Source: Mycobacterium sp. (GTDB lineage Bacteria; Actinomycetota; Actinomycetes; Mycobacteriales; Mycobacteriaceae). From it: a DNA stretch of 64,000 nt. A program made the position numbers and the translations under genes. Positions 26,856 to 35,302 of the stretch are shown piece after piece (the first letter of the stretch is position 1; each line of letters begins with the position of its first letter). Location of the stretch: NCBI RefSeq assembly GCF_004298145.1, contig NZ_SCRH01000045.1, positions 62,001 to 126,000 of the forward strand, in the 5' to 3' direction. The notes under the pieces were generated by a model. It was not told where the DNA came from. It saw only the letters and a list, made by a program, of their open reading frames with translations, and made no database searches.

Positions 26856-28454
26856 ATGACGGATGTCTGGAATCCCCTCCACCAGCCGGGCCGAGCTGAA
26901 ACCCATTGGTCCACTGTCAATGTCGGTGAGGCGTTGCCGGGAGTCGCGACGCCGCTCGGCTGGTCGATCTGGTCGGACATCGGCGACCGCATGTGCCGCG
27001 ATTTGTCCTACGCGATAGGTGTGTTCGATAGCGCCGAACGCATGCAGCCCGCGGCGGGGCCCGACCGGATCATCACCACATTTTTCGGCCGCATCGCCAT
27101 GCGAAGTGAGTGGTTGGCCACGGTTGGCGATCGCATGCCGGGCACCACGGGCGCGGTCGCCATCGCCGGGATGCTCGGCGAGGCCCCTCCGACCATGACC
27201 TTCGCCCCGACGATGCGACGCTATCCCGTCATCGCCTACCGGCTGCCGTATGCGGCATTGACGATGCCGGGCAGGGTTCGGCGGTTGGCGCCGCAGGTCG
27301 ATGCGTGGTGGCGCAACGAGATCCCGCGGCTGACCGACACGGACCTGGCCGGGGCCGTTGCGATCTTCGACGGTGCGACACGCCGGTTCTCCGAGACCAT
27401 GACCGCGCACGGAATCGCGCTGTTCGCCGCGATCACCCCGCTCGTCAATGCGCTCACCGCCTTGGTGAAGCGCACCGGAATAGGCGACGTCGGGGTGCTT
27501 TCCGGCACCGGCGGTGCGGAAATGTCGATGATCGAAGACATCTGGAAGGCCTCACGCGGTGAGTTGACGCTCGAGCAGGTCGTCGCCAACCAGGGTTTCC
27601 ACGGTCCCCTGGAAGGCGAGATTTCGAGCCGGGTCTGGCGCGAGAACCCCGCCCCGGTGGCCGCGGTGATCCAGAGTTACGCCGCCACCGACGAAGAAGC
27701 GAGTCCGCTGGCCCGGGAGCGAGCGGCTCGCGCGCGCCTCCCGAAGGTGCAAGCCGAGCTGCTCGCGGCGCTGCCGGCGACTGCGCGCCCCGGAGTCCGG
27801 TTGTTGCTCAACCACGCTGCGCGCACGATCCCTCTGCGTGGGGTGGGCAAGGCGTCGTTCCTGCAGGCGCTCGACGTCGCTCGTGCGTCCGCGCGTCGGG
27901 TCGGCGAGCATCTCACGATCAGCGGTGCACTTGCGGATGCAAGCGATGTTTTTTATCTGACCGTGGAAGAAATCGTCCACGGTCTGCCCGGCGACGTGCA
28001 GAGTCTGGTCGACCGACGGCGCGAAAGGCGCGCGGAGTATCAGCGCCTCGAACTGCCCTCATGGTGGCGCGGCACACCACAACCCACCGTGATCCAGAGC
28101 GCGGACGACAGTTCCGGGGACGACGTGGTGCTCACCGGGATAGCGGCAGGGAGCGGTGTGGTGGAAGGGCCTGTCCGGGTGATCCACGATCCGGCGGTGG
28201 TCGAGGTCGAGCCCGGTGAGATCCTGGTCGCCCCCACCACCGACCCCAGCTGGGCGTCCATCATGTTCGTGTCATCGGCGCTGGTCGTCGATATCGGCAG
28301 TGTTCTCAGCCACGCAGCGGTGGTCGCACGGGAACTTGGGCTGCCCTGTGTCGTCAACACCCGCACCGGAACTCGCAGGCTGCGCGACGGCGACCTGGTC
28401 CGCGTCGACGGCACGGCCGGCACCGTGCAGCTGATAAAACGCGCCGAGAAGTAA
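26856..28454 (+). CDS. PEP-swivel protein 4 (rifampicin-phosphotransferase-like, no ATP-grasp)
   Basis: A 532-residue member closest by eye to the 20138 protein. Blocks are VNVGEALPGVATPLGWSIWS near residue 22, MRRYPVIAYRLPYA, NQGFHGPLEGEISSRVWREN, IPLRGVGKASFLQALDVARA, and TTDPSWASIMFVSSALVVDIGSVLSHAAVVARELG (His ~486). It ends DLVRVDGTAGTVQLIK. No ATP-grasp domain is present; the first conserved block is only about 20 residues from the start. It is the fourth gene of the LLM-P450 operon and is followed after 25 bases by two membrane proteins. Confidence 0.8.
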   Translation: MTDVWNPLHQPGRAETHWSTVNVGEALPGVATPLGWSIWSDIGDRMCRDLSYAIGVFDSAERMQPAAGPDRIITTFFGRIAMRSEWLATVGDRMPGTTGAVAIAGMLGEAPPTMTFAPTMRRYPVIAYRLPYAALTMPGRVRRLAPQVDAWWRNEIPRLTDTDLAGAVAIFDGATRRFSETMTAHGIALFAAITPLVNALTALVKRTGIGDVGVLSGTGGAEMSMIEDIWKASRGELTLEQVVANQGFHGPLEGEISSRVWRENPAPVAAVIQSYAATDEEASPLARERAARARLPKVQAELLAALPATARPGVRLLLNHAARTIPLRGVGKASFLQALDVARASARRVGEHLTISGALADASDVFYLTVEEIVHGLPGDVQSLVDRRRERRAEYQRLELPSWWRGTPQPTVIQSADDSSGDDVVLTGIAAGSGVVEGPVRVIHDPAVVEVEPGEILVAPTTDPSWASIMFVSSALVVDIGSVLSHAAVVARELGLPCVVNTRTGTRRLRDGDLVRVDGTAGTVQLIKRAEK

Positions 28455-28479
28455 TAAGCCTCAACGGAGAGGTCATCCG

Positions 28480-29274
28480 ATGAACACGACGGCTCAGCGC
28501 ATCTGCGCCTGGAGCGGAATCGCCTGCATCATAATATTTTTCGTCGGGTTCTGGGTGATTGCGGGCTTCATCCCGCCGCCTGCGCCAAAGCTCACCGGTG
28601 AACAGCTAGGACAGCTGTTCACCGACAATGCCGTACGGATCCGGGGCGGCATGATCGTCTCGCTGTTCGCGTCGGCGCTGCTGGCGTCCTGGAGCGCGGC
28701 AATCACCGCTCTGATGCTGCGCATGCGGGGTCACGTCGGGGCGCTCGCCTATACCAACCTGGCCGTCGGCGCGTTGTTCGTGCTGGAATTCATCATCTCG
28801 CTGATGATCTGGCAGTCCATGACTTATCGCGCGCGCGACCCTCAAGTGCTGCTCGCGATGAATGACACCGCGTGGTTTCTGTTCGTCTGCATCACTTCGA
28901 CGCCGATACTGCAGACCGTCGCGATCGGCACCGCGATCTTCCTCGACACCCGCGACGGGCGCCCGAACCCCGTGTTTCCCCGGTGGGCGGGTTATCTCAA
29001 CTACTGGGTGGCGGTGCTGTTCACGCCCGGGACGATTGCTGTCTTTTTTCACGACGGGCCGTTTGCGTGGAACGGGTTGTTCACCTGGTACTTACCTCTG
29101 ACCGTGTTCGCGATCTGGATGGTCACCATGTCTGTGTTGATGCTGAAGGCCATTCGCGCCGAAGGCTCCACGCCCGAAAATCAGTCACCGCAAGAGGATT
29201 TGGCTGTGCAGGTGCAGCAGTTGCGTGCCGAGGTGGCACGCCTGGCAGATCATCGTAAGGGAGCATCGCTGTGA
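28480..29274 (+). CDS. PPxxP-family six-helix membrane protein, copy 2
   Basis: A 264-residue member. By eye, helices lie near residues 11-31, 55-80, 88-112, 128-152, 168-188 and 197-222. The signature elements are GFIPPPAPKLTGEQLGQLF after helix 1, a YRARDPQVLLAMNDTAWF stretch before helix 4, and PVFPRWAGYLNYW then FFHDGPFAWNG. The tail (QVQQLRAEVARLADH) looks like a short coiled coil, also seen in copy 1. Its stop overlaps the start of copy 3 (GTGA), so copies 2 and 3 may form a heteromer. Function is unknown; a role as membrane anchor or transporter for the operon is inference. Confidence 0.7.
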   Translation: MNTTAQRICAWSGIACIIIFFVGFWVIAGFIPPPAPKLTGEQLGQLFTDNAVRIRGGMIVSLFASALLASWSAAITALMLRMRGHVGALAYTNLAVGALFVLEFIISLMIWQSMTYRARDPQVLLAMNDTAWFLFVCITSTPILQTVAIGTAIFLDTRDGRPNPVFPRWAGYLNYWVAVLFTPGTIAVFFHDGPFAWNGLFTWYLPLTVFAIWMVTMSVLMLKAIRAEGSTPENQSPQEDLAVQVQQLRAEVARLADHRKGASL

Positions 29275-29996
29275 CGTATCGCAACCAAGTTGTGTGCGCC
29301 TGGTGCGGGCCACTGATGACGCTGTTGTTCTTCATCGGCTTGCTGCCCATCGGGCACTTCATCTGGCCGCCGGCACCTTCGCTGAGCGCGACAGAGGTCG
29401 CGGCCTGGTTTGCCCACGACACGGTGGCAAGGCGGATCGGCTTGTTCATCGCGATGCTCGGAACAGGTTTACTCGCACCGTTTTACGCGGTGATCTCCGC
29501 TCAGATGCGCCGCATCGAGGGTGCGCCGCGAACTCTGGTCTACGCGCAGCTCGCAGCCGCGGCGTGCACCGTGCTCGAGATCATCTTGCCGCTGATGCTT
29601 TGGCAGGGCGTGGCCTACCGACCGGAGCGCGACCCCGCGGTAACCCAGGCGCTCAACGATGTGGCGTGGTTGACCTTCATCGGCACCACGACCACCGTGC
29701 TCATCCAGAACGCGATCATCGGTGCGATCGTGCTGCAGGACCGCAATTCGGCACCGGTGTATCCGCGGTGGTACGCCTACCTGAACTTCTTCGCCGTTCT
29801 CGGTGTCTTCCCCGCGGGATTCGTGGTGTTCTTCAAGGAGGGACCGCTGGCCTGGAACGGGATCATCGTCTGGGGTATCGGCGTGGCGATTTTCTTCATC
29901 TGGATCTGCGTAACCGCCTATTTGGTGATCGTTGAGGCGCGTCGGGACCGCGGGGAGCCGGTAATTCGGCGGGCGGCGCTGGCCGGCCAGAACTGA
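29271..29996 (+). CDS. PPxxP-family six-helix membrane protein, copy 3
   Basis: A 241-residue member starting at a GTG that overlaps the stop of copy 2. Signature elements are HFIWPPAPSLSATEVAAWF after helix 1, MRRIEGAPRTLVYAQLA, YRPERDPAVTQALNDVAWL, and PVYPRWYAYLNFF followed by FFKEGPLAWNG. Unlike copies 1 and 2 it lacks the C-terminal coiled-coil tail. It is the last gene of the six-gene operon that begins at 23534. No catalytic or transport motif of a known family is recognisable. Confidence 0.7.
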   Translation: MTYRNQVVCAWCGPLMTLLFFIGLLPIGHFIWPPAPSLSATEVAAWFAHDTVARRIGLFIAMLGTGLLAPFYAVISAQMRRIEGAPRTLVYAQLAAAACTVLEIILPLMLWQGVAYRPERDPAVTQALNDVAWLTFIGTTTTVLIQNAIIGAIVLQDRNSAPVYPRWYAYLNFFAVLGVFPAGFVVFFKEGPLAWNGIIVWGIGVAIFFIWICVTAYLVIVEARRDRGEPVIRRAALAGQN

Positions 29997-30055
29997 ACGG
30001 CGCGCGCTGGATGTCGCCGAGATAGCGCGTGAGACAAACCGGGCCGGCCGGCTCA

Positions 30056-30694
30056 TCAGGACACGTAGAGGGTGCCCCGCCACATGGTGACCAACGCGTC
30101 GACGGAAGCCTCCTCGTCGGCGAGCCCCGGCTCAACTCCCAGGCCCGCGATGTAGAGAACTCGTTCCGTAGCCCAGAACAGCGTGGCGGCCAGCGTTCTG
30201 CTGGGCACCGGCGAACTGATCAGTCCCACATCGCGTTCGCGTTCGATCTCGACGGCCCCGGCGGCGATGAAGCGCTCCGCGATGGCCAACCACAGATCGC
30301 GTAGTTCCGGCTCGGAGTGCCAGTGGTGATTCGCTGCCTGTAGTACCGCTCGGTGACGGTGCCACGCGTGCGTGACAGCTCGAATACTGCGCTGCAGGGC
30401 AGCTGTCGGCGATTCCTCGGGGGGTCGGGCCAAGAACGGTTGCACGGTCTCGAAGATGTCGTTCATCGCGCGCTCGAGCAGTCCGCTGAGCACGGAAAAT
30501 TTGGAAGCGAAATAGAAGTAGAAAGTCGCCCGTGAAATCTTTGCTTCAGAGAGGATCTGCGCGACGCTGATGTCGTTGAACGGTTGCCGCGCCAGGAGGC
30601 GCGCAGTGGCGGCGAAGATACTTTCCGCCGCTGAGGCCGTGTCGGTATCCGCCACCCGTCGTCGACCGATCGCACGTCGCGCCATTTCGGTCAT
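30056..30694 (-). CDS. TetR-family regulator 2 (EthR-like)
   Basis: A 212-residue regulator with the EthR subfamily helix-turn-helix ISVAQILSEAKISRATFYFYFASKFSVLSGLLER. The C-terminal domain layout also matches EthR: a helix with VTHAWHRHRAVLQAANHH, then WLAIAERFIAAGAVEIERERD and a final ALVTMWRGTLYVS. EthR-type pockets bind hydrophobic ligands and control a neighbouring monooxygenase. ATG 30694 is supported by AAGG 8 bases upstream; an in-frame start at 30727 is possible. It is divergent from the AveC-like operon at 30902 and convergent with the preceding operon. The inverted repeat at 30772 is its likely operator. Confidence 0.88.
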   Translation of the reverse strand: MTEMARRAIGRRRVADTDTASAAESIFAATARLLARQPFNDISVAQILSEAKISRATFYFYFASKFSVLSGLLERAMNDIFETVQPFLARPPEESPTAALQRSIRAVTHAWHRHRAVLQAANHHWHSEPELRDLWLAIAERFIAAGAVEIERERDVGLISSPVPSRTLAATLFWATERVLYIAGLGVEPGLADEEASVDALVTMWRGTLYVS

Positions 30695-30771
30695 CGCCGG
30701 AACCTTACCTTGATCTGCGCTCGTCACCGGGCCTCAGAAGAAGAATATAAGCAAATTTAAAACGAGGTATA

Positions 30772-30791
30772 CACGTTGTCTGAACAGCGTG
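30772..30791. promoter_or_regulatory. Inverted repeat, candidate EthR-like operator
   Basis: CACGTTGT at 30772-30779 faces ACAGCGTG at 30784-30791, with 7 of 8 positions complementary and a CTGA spacer. It lies in the divergent gap between the EthR-like regulator (start 30694) and the AveC-like gene (start 30902), just downstream of an AT-rich tract. Confidence 0.45.
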
Positions 30792-30823
30792 TTAGTGTGA
30801 GCTGATCCACACCAGCCGAGGGG

Positions 30824-30853
30824 GGTTTCCGGCGACTGGAAGTGCGGGAAACC
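30824..30853 (+). other. GGTTTCC/GGAAACC stem-loop in the 5' leader
   Basis: GGTTTCC at 30824-30830 pairs perfectly with GGAAACC at 30847-30853 across a 16-base loop, about 50 bases before ATG 30902. Flanking GAGG and CCTC could extend the stem imperfectly. It may be an RNA structure in a long leader or a second operator. I compared it from memory with common actinobacterial riboswitches and found no match. Confidence 0.35.
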
Positions 30854-30901
30854 GCACCTCAGCAACCGCGTACGCCTTAACAGTCAGAAAGGTTGATATC
30901 G

Positions 30902-31942
30902 ATGAGTTCGATGCTCAGTCAGAGTTGGTGGCCGCTGGTCGGCCAGGAAGGCTGGCCTCCCAATATCAAGCCGAGCCCGGGCGACTTCATCGCGAGCGCC
31001 CCGGCCCAGATCACCTTTTTCTTTGTTGCCGGCGCGGCCGCCGTGATCTTCGCGCTGCCCTGGGCGATCAGGGCAGCGGCGCGGAGCAGGAACTACACGC
31101 CGTTGCTGGTGATCGCCAGCGGATTCATCTGCAGCCAGTGCGAACCCATGCTCGACATGCTGGGCCACCTGCACTGGGCCAAGAACCTGGTACCCGCGTT
31201 CACCAACTTCGGCATCACCGTCCCCGCGCTCATCCCGTTGTGCTACGTGGCGTTCCTCGGTCTCGAGGCGTATTTCTGCTATTTCGTCATCCGCAACGGA
31301 GCCCATGCCAAGCACTTCGTCATGTTGCTCGGGCTGGGTATCGCCACCGACGCGCTGATGGAGACCATCGGCATCAACCTGAGGACCTACGAGTACTACG
31401 GCGTGCAGCCATTCAAATTCCTCGGCTTCCCCTACTGGTGGGGGTTCATCAACGGCGGGTCGTTCGTCACCATTGGGGCGATGCTGGCCTTTGCGGTGCC
31501 GCGCCTGAAGGGCGCGCACAAACTGTGGTTACTGCTCGTGGCGCCGACCGGCATGATGATGAACTACTTCGGGATCGGCTGGATTCACCTGCTCGCGCAC
31601 AACTCGACGCTGCCGGTCGCGGCCCGCTGGGTGGCCACAACGATCATGATGGCGATGATGGTCGGCTGGATGTTGGTCCTGCATAAACTCGTCGGGCGGC
31701 CGCAGTCTCTGCCGGCACCGAACTGGACCCTGTGGCGCATCTTCGCGTACGGAAAACTGACGCCGAAGCGCTCGACGCGGGCGGCGATGTGGCAGAAGAT
31801 GTGCGAGGAGGGCGGGGTGAAACCCGGTGACGGCATCGCCACCGACCCCGAGGACCCGACTCAGGCGCTGCTCGTCGGCCCGACCGTGGTGTTTGCGCAC
31901 GGCGCAACCTCCGCTCCTCGTTCGGACAAAGCCGGGGTCTGA
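30902..31942 (+). CDS. AveC-like multi-spanning membrane protein
   Basis: A 346-residue protein with about seven hydrophobic segments and a cytoplasmic-type C-terminal tail of ~70 residues. Landmarks are FICSQCEPMLDMLGHLHWA in an early helix and YEYYGVQPFKFLGFPYWWG mid-protein, which parallel the 731 protein and, more weakly, the AveC-family protein at 57725 (acidic residue-Pro-Leu/Met pair, then an aromatic WEY/YEY segment). ATG 30902 follows AAAGG by 9 bases. It opens an operon with a PPxxP membrane protein, NorE-like and NorF-like proteins and lipocalin-like 4. Assignment as AveC-like is inference; an integral-membrane cyclase or oxygenase role is possible. Confidence 0.6.
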   Translation: MSSMLSQSWWPLVGQEGWPPNIKPSPGDFIASAPAQITFFFVAGAAAVIFALPWAIRAAARSRNYTPLLVIASGFICSQCEPMLDMLGHLHWAKNLVPAFTNFGITVPALIPLCYVAFLGLEAYFCYFVIRNGAHAKHFVMLLGLGIATDALMETIGINLRTYEYYGVQPFKFLGFPYWWGFINGGSFVTIGAMLAFAVPRLKGAHKLWLLLVAPTGMMMNYFGIGWIHLLAHNSTLPVAARWVATTIMMAMMVGWMLVLHKLVGRPQSLPAPNWTLWRIFAYGKLTPKRSTRAAMWQKMCEEGGVKPGDGIATDPEDPTQALLVGPTVVFAHGATSAPRSDKAGV

Positions 31943-32055
31943 GCCCCGGACGATCGAAGTCGTCGTGGGTCGCCCGGGCCAGCCCCAGGCGACCCACGAC
32001 GCGAGGGCAATTCGGGACGCATTGATGTGAACCCCGGGAACAAAGGAGTTCTGCG

Positions 32056-32799
32056 ATGACACCAGCGATGCAGAAGACGATGGCGTTCTGCGGCGCCGCG
32101 TTCGTGCTGCTGTTGTTCCCCGCGATGATCATGATCGGTTTGTTTCCGCCGATATCTCCGATGCGCAACGCCACTGAGATAGCCCAGTTCTGGTCGACGA
32201 ATACCGGCCTGAAGCGGCTGGGGCTGGTCGTGATGCTGGCCGCCTCGGGTTTGCAGGCGCCATTCGGGGCGCTCATCGCGATCCGGATCAGGCAGATGGA
32301 GGGCGGCCGGCACTCCGCGCTTGCCTATACCGAACTCGTTGGGGTGGCGATCGCGGTGATGGCGATCATCCTGCCGTGTTTCTCCTTCGCCGCCGCGTCC
32401 TACCGTCCCGAGCGCGATCCAGAGATCACCCAGGCTCTCAACGACCTCGGCTGGCTACCGTTCGTTATGAACTGGCCGGCCGCCACTATCCAGTGCTTGG
32501 CCATTGGGTTCGCCATCTTCGGTGCGAAACACGAGATTTGGCCCCGGTGGTTCGGCTACTTCAACGTCTGGTGTGGATTCATCTTTGCCGCAGGCGGTTT
32601 GGTGGTGCTGTTCAAGAACGGCGTCTTCGCCTGGAACGGTCTGCTGGCATTCTGGCTGGTCGCGGTCTTCTTCGGAGCGTGGTTCTTGATCATGGCGTGG
32701 CAGCTGTGGGTGAGCGTTGGCGCCGCGGAAGGCGGCTCGATCGCCTCGGCCGCACCGGAGAACGAGAATGAGCCGCGGCGGAGTCAGTTGCAGCGATGA
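32056..32799 (+). CDS. PPxxP-family six-helix membrane protein, copy 4
   Basis: A 247-residue member with a good AAGGAG ribosome site. Signature elements are LFPPISPMRNATEIAQFW after helix 1, IRIRQMEGGRHSALAYTEL, YRPERDPEITQALNDLGWLPF, and IWPRWFGYFNVWCGF followed by LFKNGVFAWNG. In this copy the GP of the last motif is GV. The stop overlaps the start of the NorE-like gene (ATGA), tying this membrane family to haem-copper-oxidase-type accessory subunits. Function is unknown. Confidence 0.7.
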   Translation: MTPAMQKTMAFCGAAFVLLLFPAMIMIGLFPPISPMRNATEIAQFWSTNTGLKRLGLVVMLAASGLQAPFGALIAIRIRQMEGGRHSALAYTELVGVAIAVMAIILPCFSFAAASYRPERDPEITQALNDLGWLPFVMNWPAATIQCLAIGFAIFGAKHEIWPRWFGYFNVWCGFIFAAGGLVVLFKNGVFAWNGLLAFWLVAVFFGAWFLIMAWQLWVSVGAAEGGSIASAAPENENEPRRSQLQR

Positions 32800-33398
32800 C
32801 ACTACTCCGGCAATCGCGGGTGCAGCAGACAGCCGCGGATTCACCGCGGAAAATCCCCGGCGAAGAGGGGATCTGGGTCTTCGTGCTGGGCGACATGATG
32901 GTGTTCGCCTTGTTCTTCGCGACCTTCATGTACTCCCGCGGTAAGAACCGTGCGGTGTTCGCGAGCGACCACACCGAACTGCACGTCGCGCTCGGTACGA
33001 TCAATACCGTTCTGCTGCTGTTGAGTTCGCTGCTGGTGGTGCTGGCCGTCCAGCGGGTCCTCGCCGGACGGCGAGCGGGCGCCTGGCGCCTGGTCGCGGC
33101 CGCAATGTCTTGCGGGGCCGGCTTCATCGTCGTCAAGGCCGTCGAATGGACCCAGTTGTTCGCCGCCGACAAGGGGGTGGGTAGCGGCGAGTACTTCTCG
33201 TACTACTTCATGTTCACCGGTATCCATCTGCTGCATGTGGTGATTGGTCTCGCCGTCTTGGGCCGATTGATCGTCGTTATCCGACAGACCGAGTTCGCGG
33301 ATAAGCAGGCGCGACTGTGCGAGACCGGCGGAATCTTCTGGCACATGGTCGATTTGCTGTGGGTGGTGCTGTTCGCCCTGTTCTATCTGGTGAGGTGA
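32796..33398 (+). CDS. Cytochrome c oxidase subunit III-like / NorE-like protein
   Basis: A 200-residue protein with five helices in subunit III/NorE layout. It has IPGEEGIWVFVLGDMMVFALFF near residues 20-41, GTINTVLLLLSSL, KAVEWTQLF (the conserved Glu region of subunit III), FTGIHLLHVVIGL, and GIFWHMVDLLWVVLFALFYL at the end. NorE is an accessory protein of nitric oxide reductases and related membrane oxidases. No haem-copper catalytic subunit I and no NorB/NorC are visible in this window. It is coupled by overlap to the preceding membrane protein and followed by the NorF-like gene after 2 bases. Confidence 0.85.
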   Translation: MTLLRQSRVQQTAADSPRKIPGEEGIWVFVLGDMMVFALFFATFMYSRGKNRAVFASDHTELHVALGTINTVLLLLSSLLVVLAVQRVLAGRRAGAWRLVAAAMSCGAGFIVVKAVEWTQLFAADKGVGSGEYFSYYFMFTGIHLLHVVIGLAVLGRLIVVIRQTEFADKQARLCETGGIFWHMVDLLWVVLFALFYLVR

Positions 33399-33400
33399 CG

Positions 33401-33670
33401 ATGACTGCGACCCGTCGTGTAACGCTGGTGTGGGTGCTGCTGCTGGCACTGACTTTCGGATCGTTTCTGGTCGGGGTCGAACAGGGTGCCGGATTCGCTT
33501 CGGTGGGTGCGGTGATCATCGTGGGCATCGCGATGTTCAAGGTGCGGCTGATCGGCCTGCACTTCATGGATGTGCGGTCCGCCCCGTTCGCCCTGCGGGC
33601 GTTGTTCGAGGGCTACGTATTGGTCGTCTTCTTGGTTCTCATGGGCCTCGACGTCTTCGTCAAGTCATAG
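33401..33670 (+). CDS. Cytochrome c oxidase subunit IV-like / NorF-like protein
   Basis: An 89-residue protein with three membrane segments, typical of prokaryotic COX4/NorF small subunits. VTLVWVLLLALTFGSFLVG is the first helix, then GFASVGAVIIVGIAMFKVRLIGLHFMDVR (the family's conserved KVRLIGxHFM segment), then a final LVVFLVLMGLDVF helix. ATG 33401 lies two bases after the NorE-like stop, with GAGG upstream. NorE and NorF usually act together; here they sit with AveC-like and PPxxP-family membrane proteins rather than with a reductase core. Confidence 0.85.
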   Translation: MTATRRVTLVWVLLLALTFGSFLVGVEQGAGFASVGAVIIVGIAMFKVRLIGLHFMDVRSAPFALRALFEGYVLVVFLVLMGLDVFVKS

Positions 33671-33703
33671 CTGAATGACCTCACGCGAGAGAGGCTGAGC
33701 GAG

Positions 33704-34693
33704 ATGGCGGTTGAGGCAACTCATTCGATTGACATCGACGCCGCGGACGAACACTTCCATGCTCGCAGCGACCATCCGCACTGGAACGAGAGCGCCTGGT
33801 TCGGCCTCGTCCTGCCGGAACGCCGGACCACCATCTACGTGTACTTCTTCCACCGGCCGAACATGAACCTTTCCGCTGGCGGCGTGAAGGTCTGGGATGC
33901 TTCCGGGAGCAGCGAGTACGACTGCCTGGGCTATGACTACAACCGGCATCTCGCGCTGCCCGCCGGTGCGGACATGTTCGACTTCACGCTCGACAACGGG
34001 CTGTCGGTGCAGATGGTTGAGCCCTTCGGGCACTTCCGAATTCGCCACCGTGGCGCGCTGGATCTCGATCTGGAGTGGCGCAAACTCACCCACCCATTTG
34101 CGTTTGGCCAGAACCAGGGCCTTGACGGTTGGACGACAGAGTCGGAGGGCTTCACCAACGGCCACTATCAGCAGTACGGCCAGATGACCGGCACCGTGAC
34201 CGTCGGCGGCGAGACGATCGTGGTCGACCAGCCGTCGATCCGCGACCGGTCGTGGGGTCCGCGCGATGCGGTCGCCGCTCGTCGGATGGAGCTGATGTGG
34301 TGTTGCGCCTCAGAGCGCAACTACTTTTCCGTGCTGTCGGTGAGCACGCAACCGCCCGCGCAGGATCCGGTTCTCGGAGTCGACGACGCCGTCGCTTTCG
34401 GCTACTACTGCCGGGACGGGGAGAGCGGGCTTGTCACCGGCGGGACGTGCCGCGTCTCCGAGCGCGGGCCCGACCTGAGTGCCCGTCGCGCGGAGCTGCA
34501 CGCCATCGACGACCGGGGCCGCGTGCTCGACGCCACCGGGACGCACCTGAACACGCTGGTGTGGCCCGTCTACGACCGCACCTACCAGCTGTGCGCTGGC
34601 ATGAACTGGACCTTCGACGGCGTCAGCGCGGGCGGTGAGGACTGGTCCTGCATGCCGACCGAGCAGGCCCGCGCTCGGCTGCGGGCACCTTGA
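33704..34693 (+). CDS. Lipocalin/CrtC-like two-domain protein 4 (DUF7064-type)
   Basis: A 329-residue member. Near residue 25 it has HWNESAWFGLVLPERRTTIYVYFFHRPNMN, and a YDCLGYDY strand. The second barrel starts GQMTGTVTVGGETIVVDQ, and the family motif is RDRSWGPRDA near residue 183. The N-terminal barrel is clearly similar to the 42618 protein (FWNEASWFSFMAPERD, YHRPNIG, YDCLLYDW), making these two a subgroup. It is the last gene of the AveC-like/NorE/NorF operon. It ends one base before the convergent TetR gene. Function is unknown. Confidence 0.7.
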   Translation: MAVEATHSIDIDAADEHFHARSDHPHWNESAWFGLVLPERRTTIYVYFFHRPNMNLSAGGVKVWDASGSSEYDCLGYDYNRHLALPAGADMFDFTLDNGLSVQMVEPFGHFRIRHRGALDLDLEWRKLTHPFAFGQNQGLDGWTTESEGFTNGHYQQYGQMTGTVTVGGETIVVDQPSIRDRSWGPRDAVAARRMELMWCCASERNYFSVLSVSTQPPAQDPVLGVDDAVAFGYYCRDGESGLVTGGTCRVSERGPDLSARRAELHAIDDRGRVLDATGTHLNTLVWPVYDRTYQLCAGMNWTFDGVSAGGEDWSCMPTEQARARLRAP

Positions 34694-34694
34694 A

Positions 34695-35285
34695 TCAGCC
34701 GTCGCTCAACGACTTCAGCAAGAATGTCTCGATAAGCATTCGCTCGTAGGGCGGGTCGGGAGTGGGGCGCAGAATCACCGACGTCAGCACGGTCTGCAAC
34801 CAGTCGTACAGATCGTCGTCGGTGACGTCGCCGCGAATCAGACTGGCGCGTCTGGCTTCTCGCAGCCATGGCCGCCAGTCGGTGAGCCCCCGCTGCCGCA
34901 CCGACGGTTGCCACAGCGCCTCATGCAGCGTGAGCGGCGATCCTTCGCCGAGCAAAACGCCAAGTTCATGGTCGTCGCGGATCGACTGCACGATGGCCGC
35001 GGCGCGGGCCACAAACGCCTCGACCAACGTCATCGTGCTCCAGTCACGGGCGAGGATGTCGTCGGCGAGTTCGGCGATGCGCGCGGCGATCGCAGCCTCG
35101 ATCAGTTCGCGCCGCCCGGAGAAGTACTTGTACACGGTTTGTCGCGATGTCTGCGCTGCACGCGCCACGTCTTCCATTGTGTTAGCGCGCAATCCGTCGC
35201 GCAGGAAGCACCGGCGGGCCGCATCCAGAACCTGGCCACGGGCGGCGTCGCGTGCAGTCGGCGGTGAAACGTTGGAGCTCGCCAT
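34695..35285 (-). CDS. TetR-family regulator 3
   Basis: About 196 residues with helix-turn-helix MEDVARAAQTSRQTVYKYFSGRRELIEAAI at residues ~36-65 and a helical ligand domain containing WSTMTLVEAFVARAAAIV and DWRPWLREARRASLIRGDVTDDDLYDWLQ. Start is either ATG 35285 or ATG 35309; neither has a clear ribosome site, suggesting a leaderless transcript. It is divergent from the LLM oxidoreductase at 35398, whose promoter overlaps its upstream region, so that gene is its likely target. Confidence 0.88.
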   Translation of the reverse strand: MASSNVSPPTARDAARGQVLDAARRCFLRDGLRANTMEDVARAAQTSRQTVYKYFSGRRELIEAAIAARIAELADDILARDWSTMTLVEAFVARAAAIVQSIRDDHELGVLLGEGSPLTLHEALWQPSVRQRGLTDWRPWLREARRASLIRGDVTDDDLYDWLQTVLTSVILRPTPDPPYERMLIETFLLKSLSDG

Positions 35286-35302
35286 AAACAGCAGGGTAGC
35301 TG

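Noticed and set aside
32796..33670. Part of a terminal oxidase or nitric oxide reductase operon
   Set aside because: No catalytic subunit I, NorB, NorC or cytochrome c gene is present in the flanks; only accessory-type subunits are seen.
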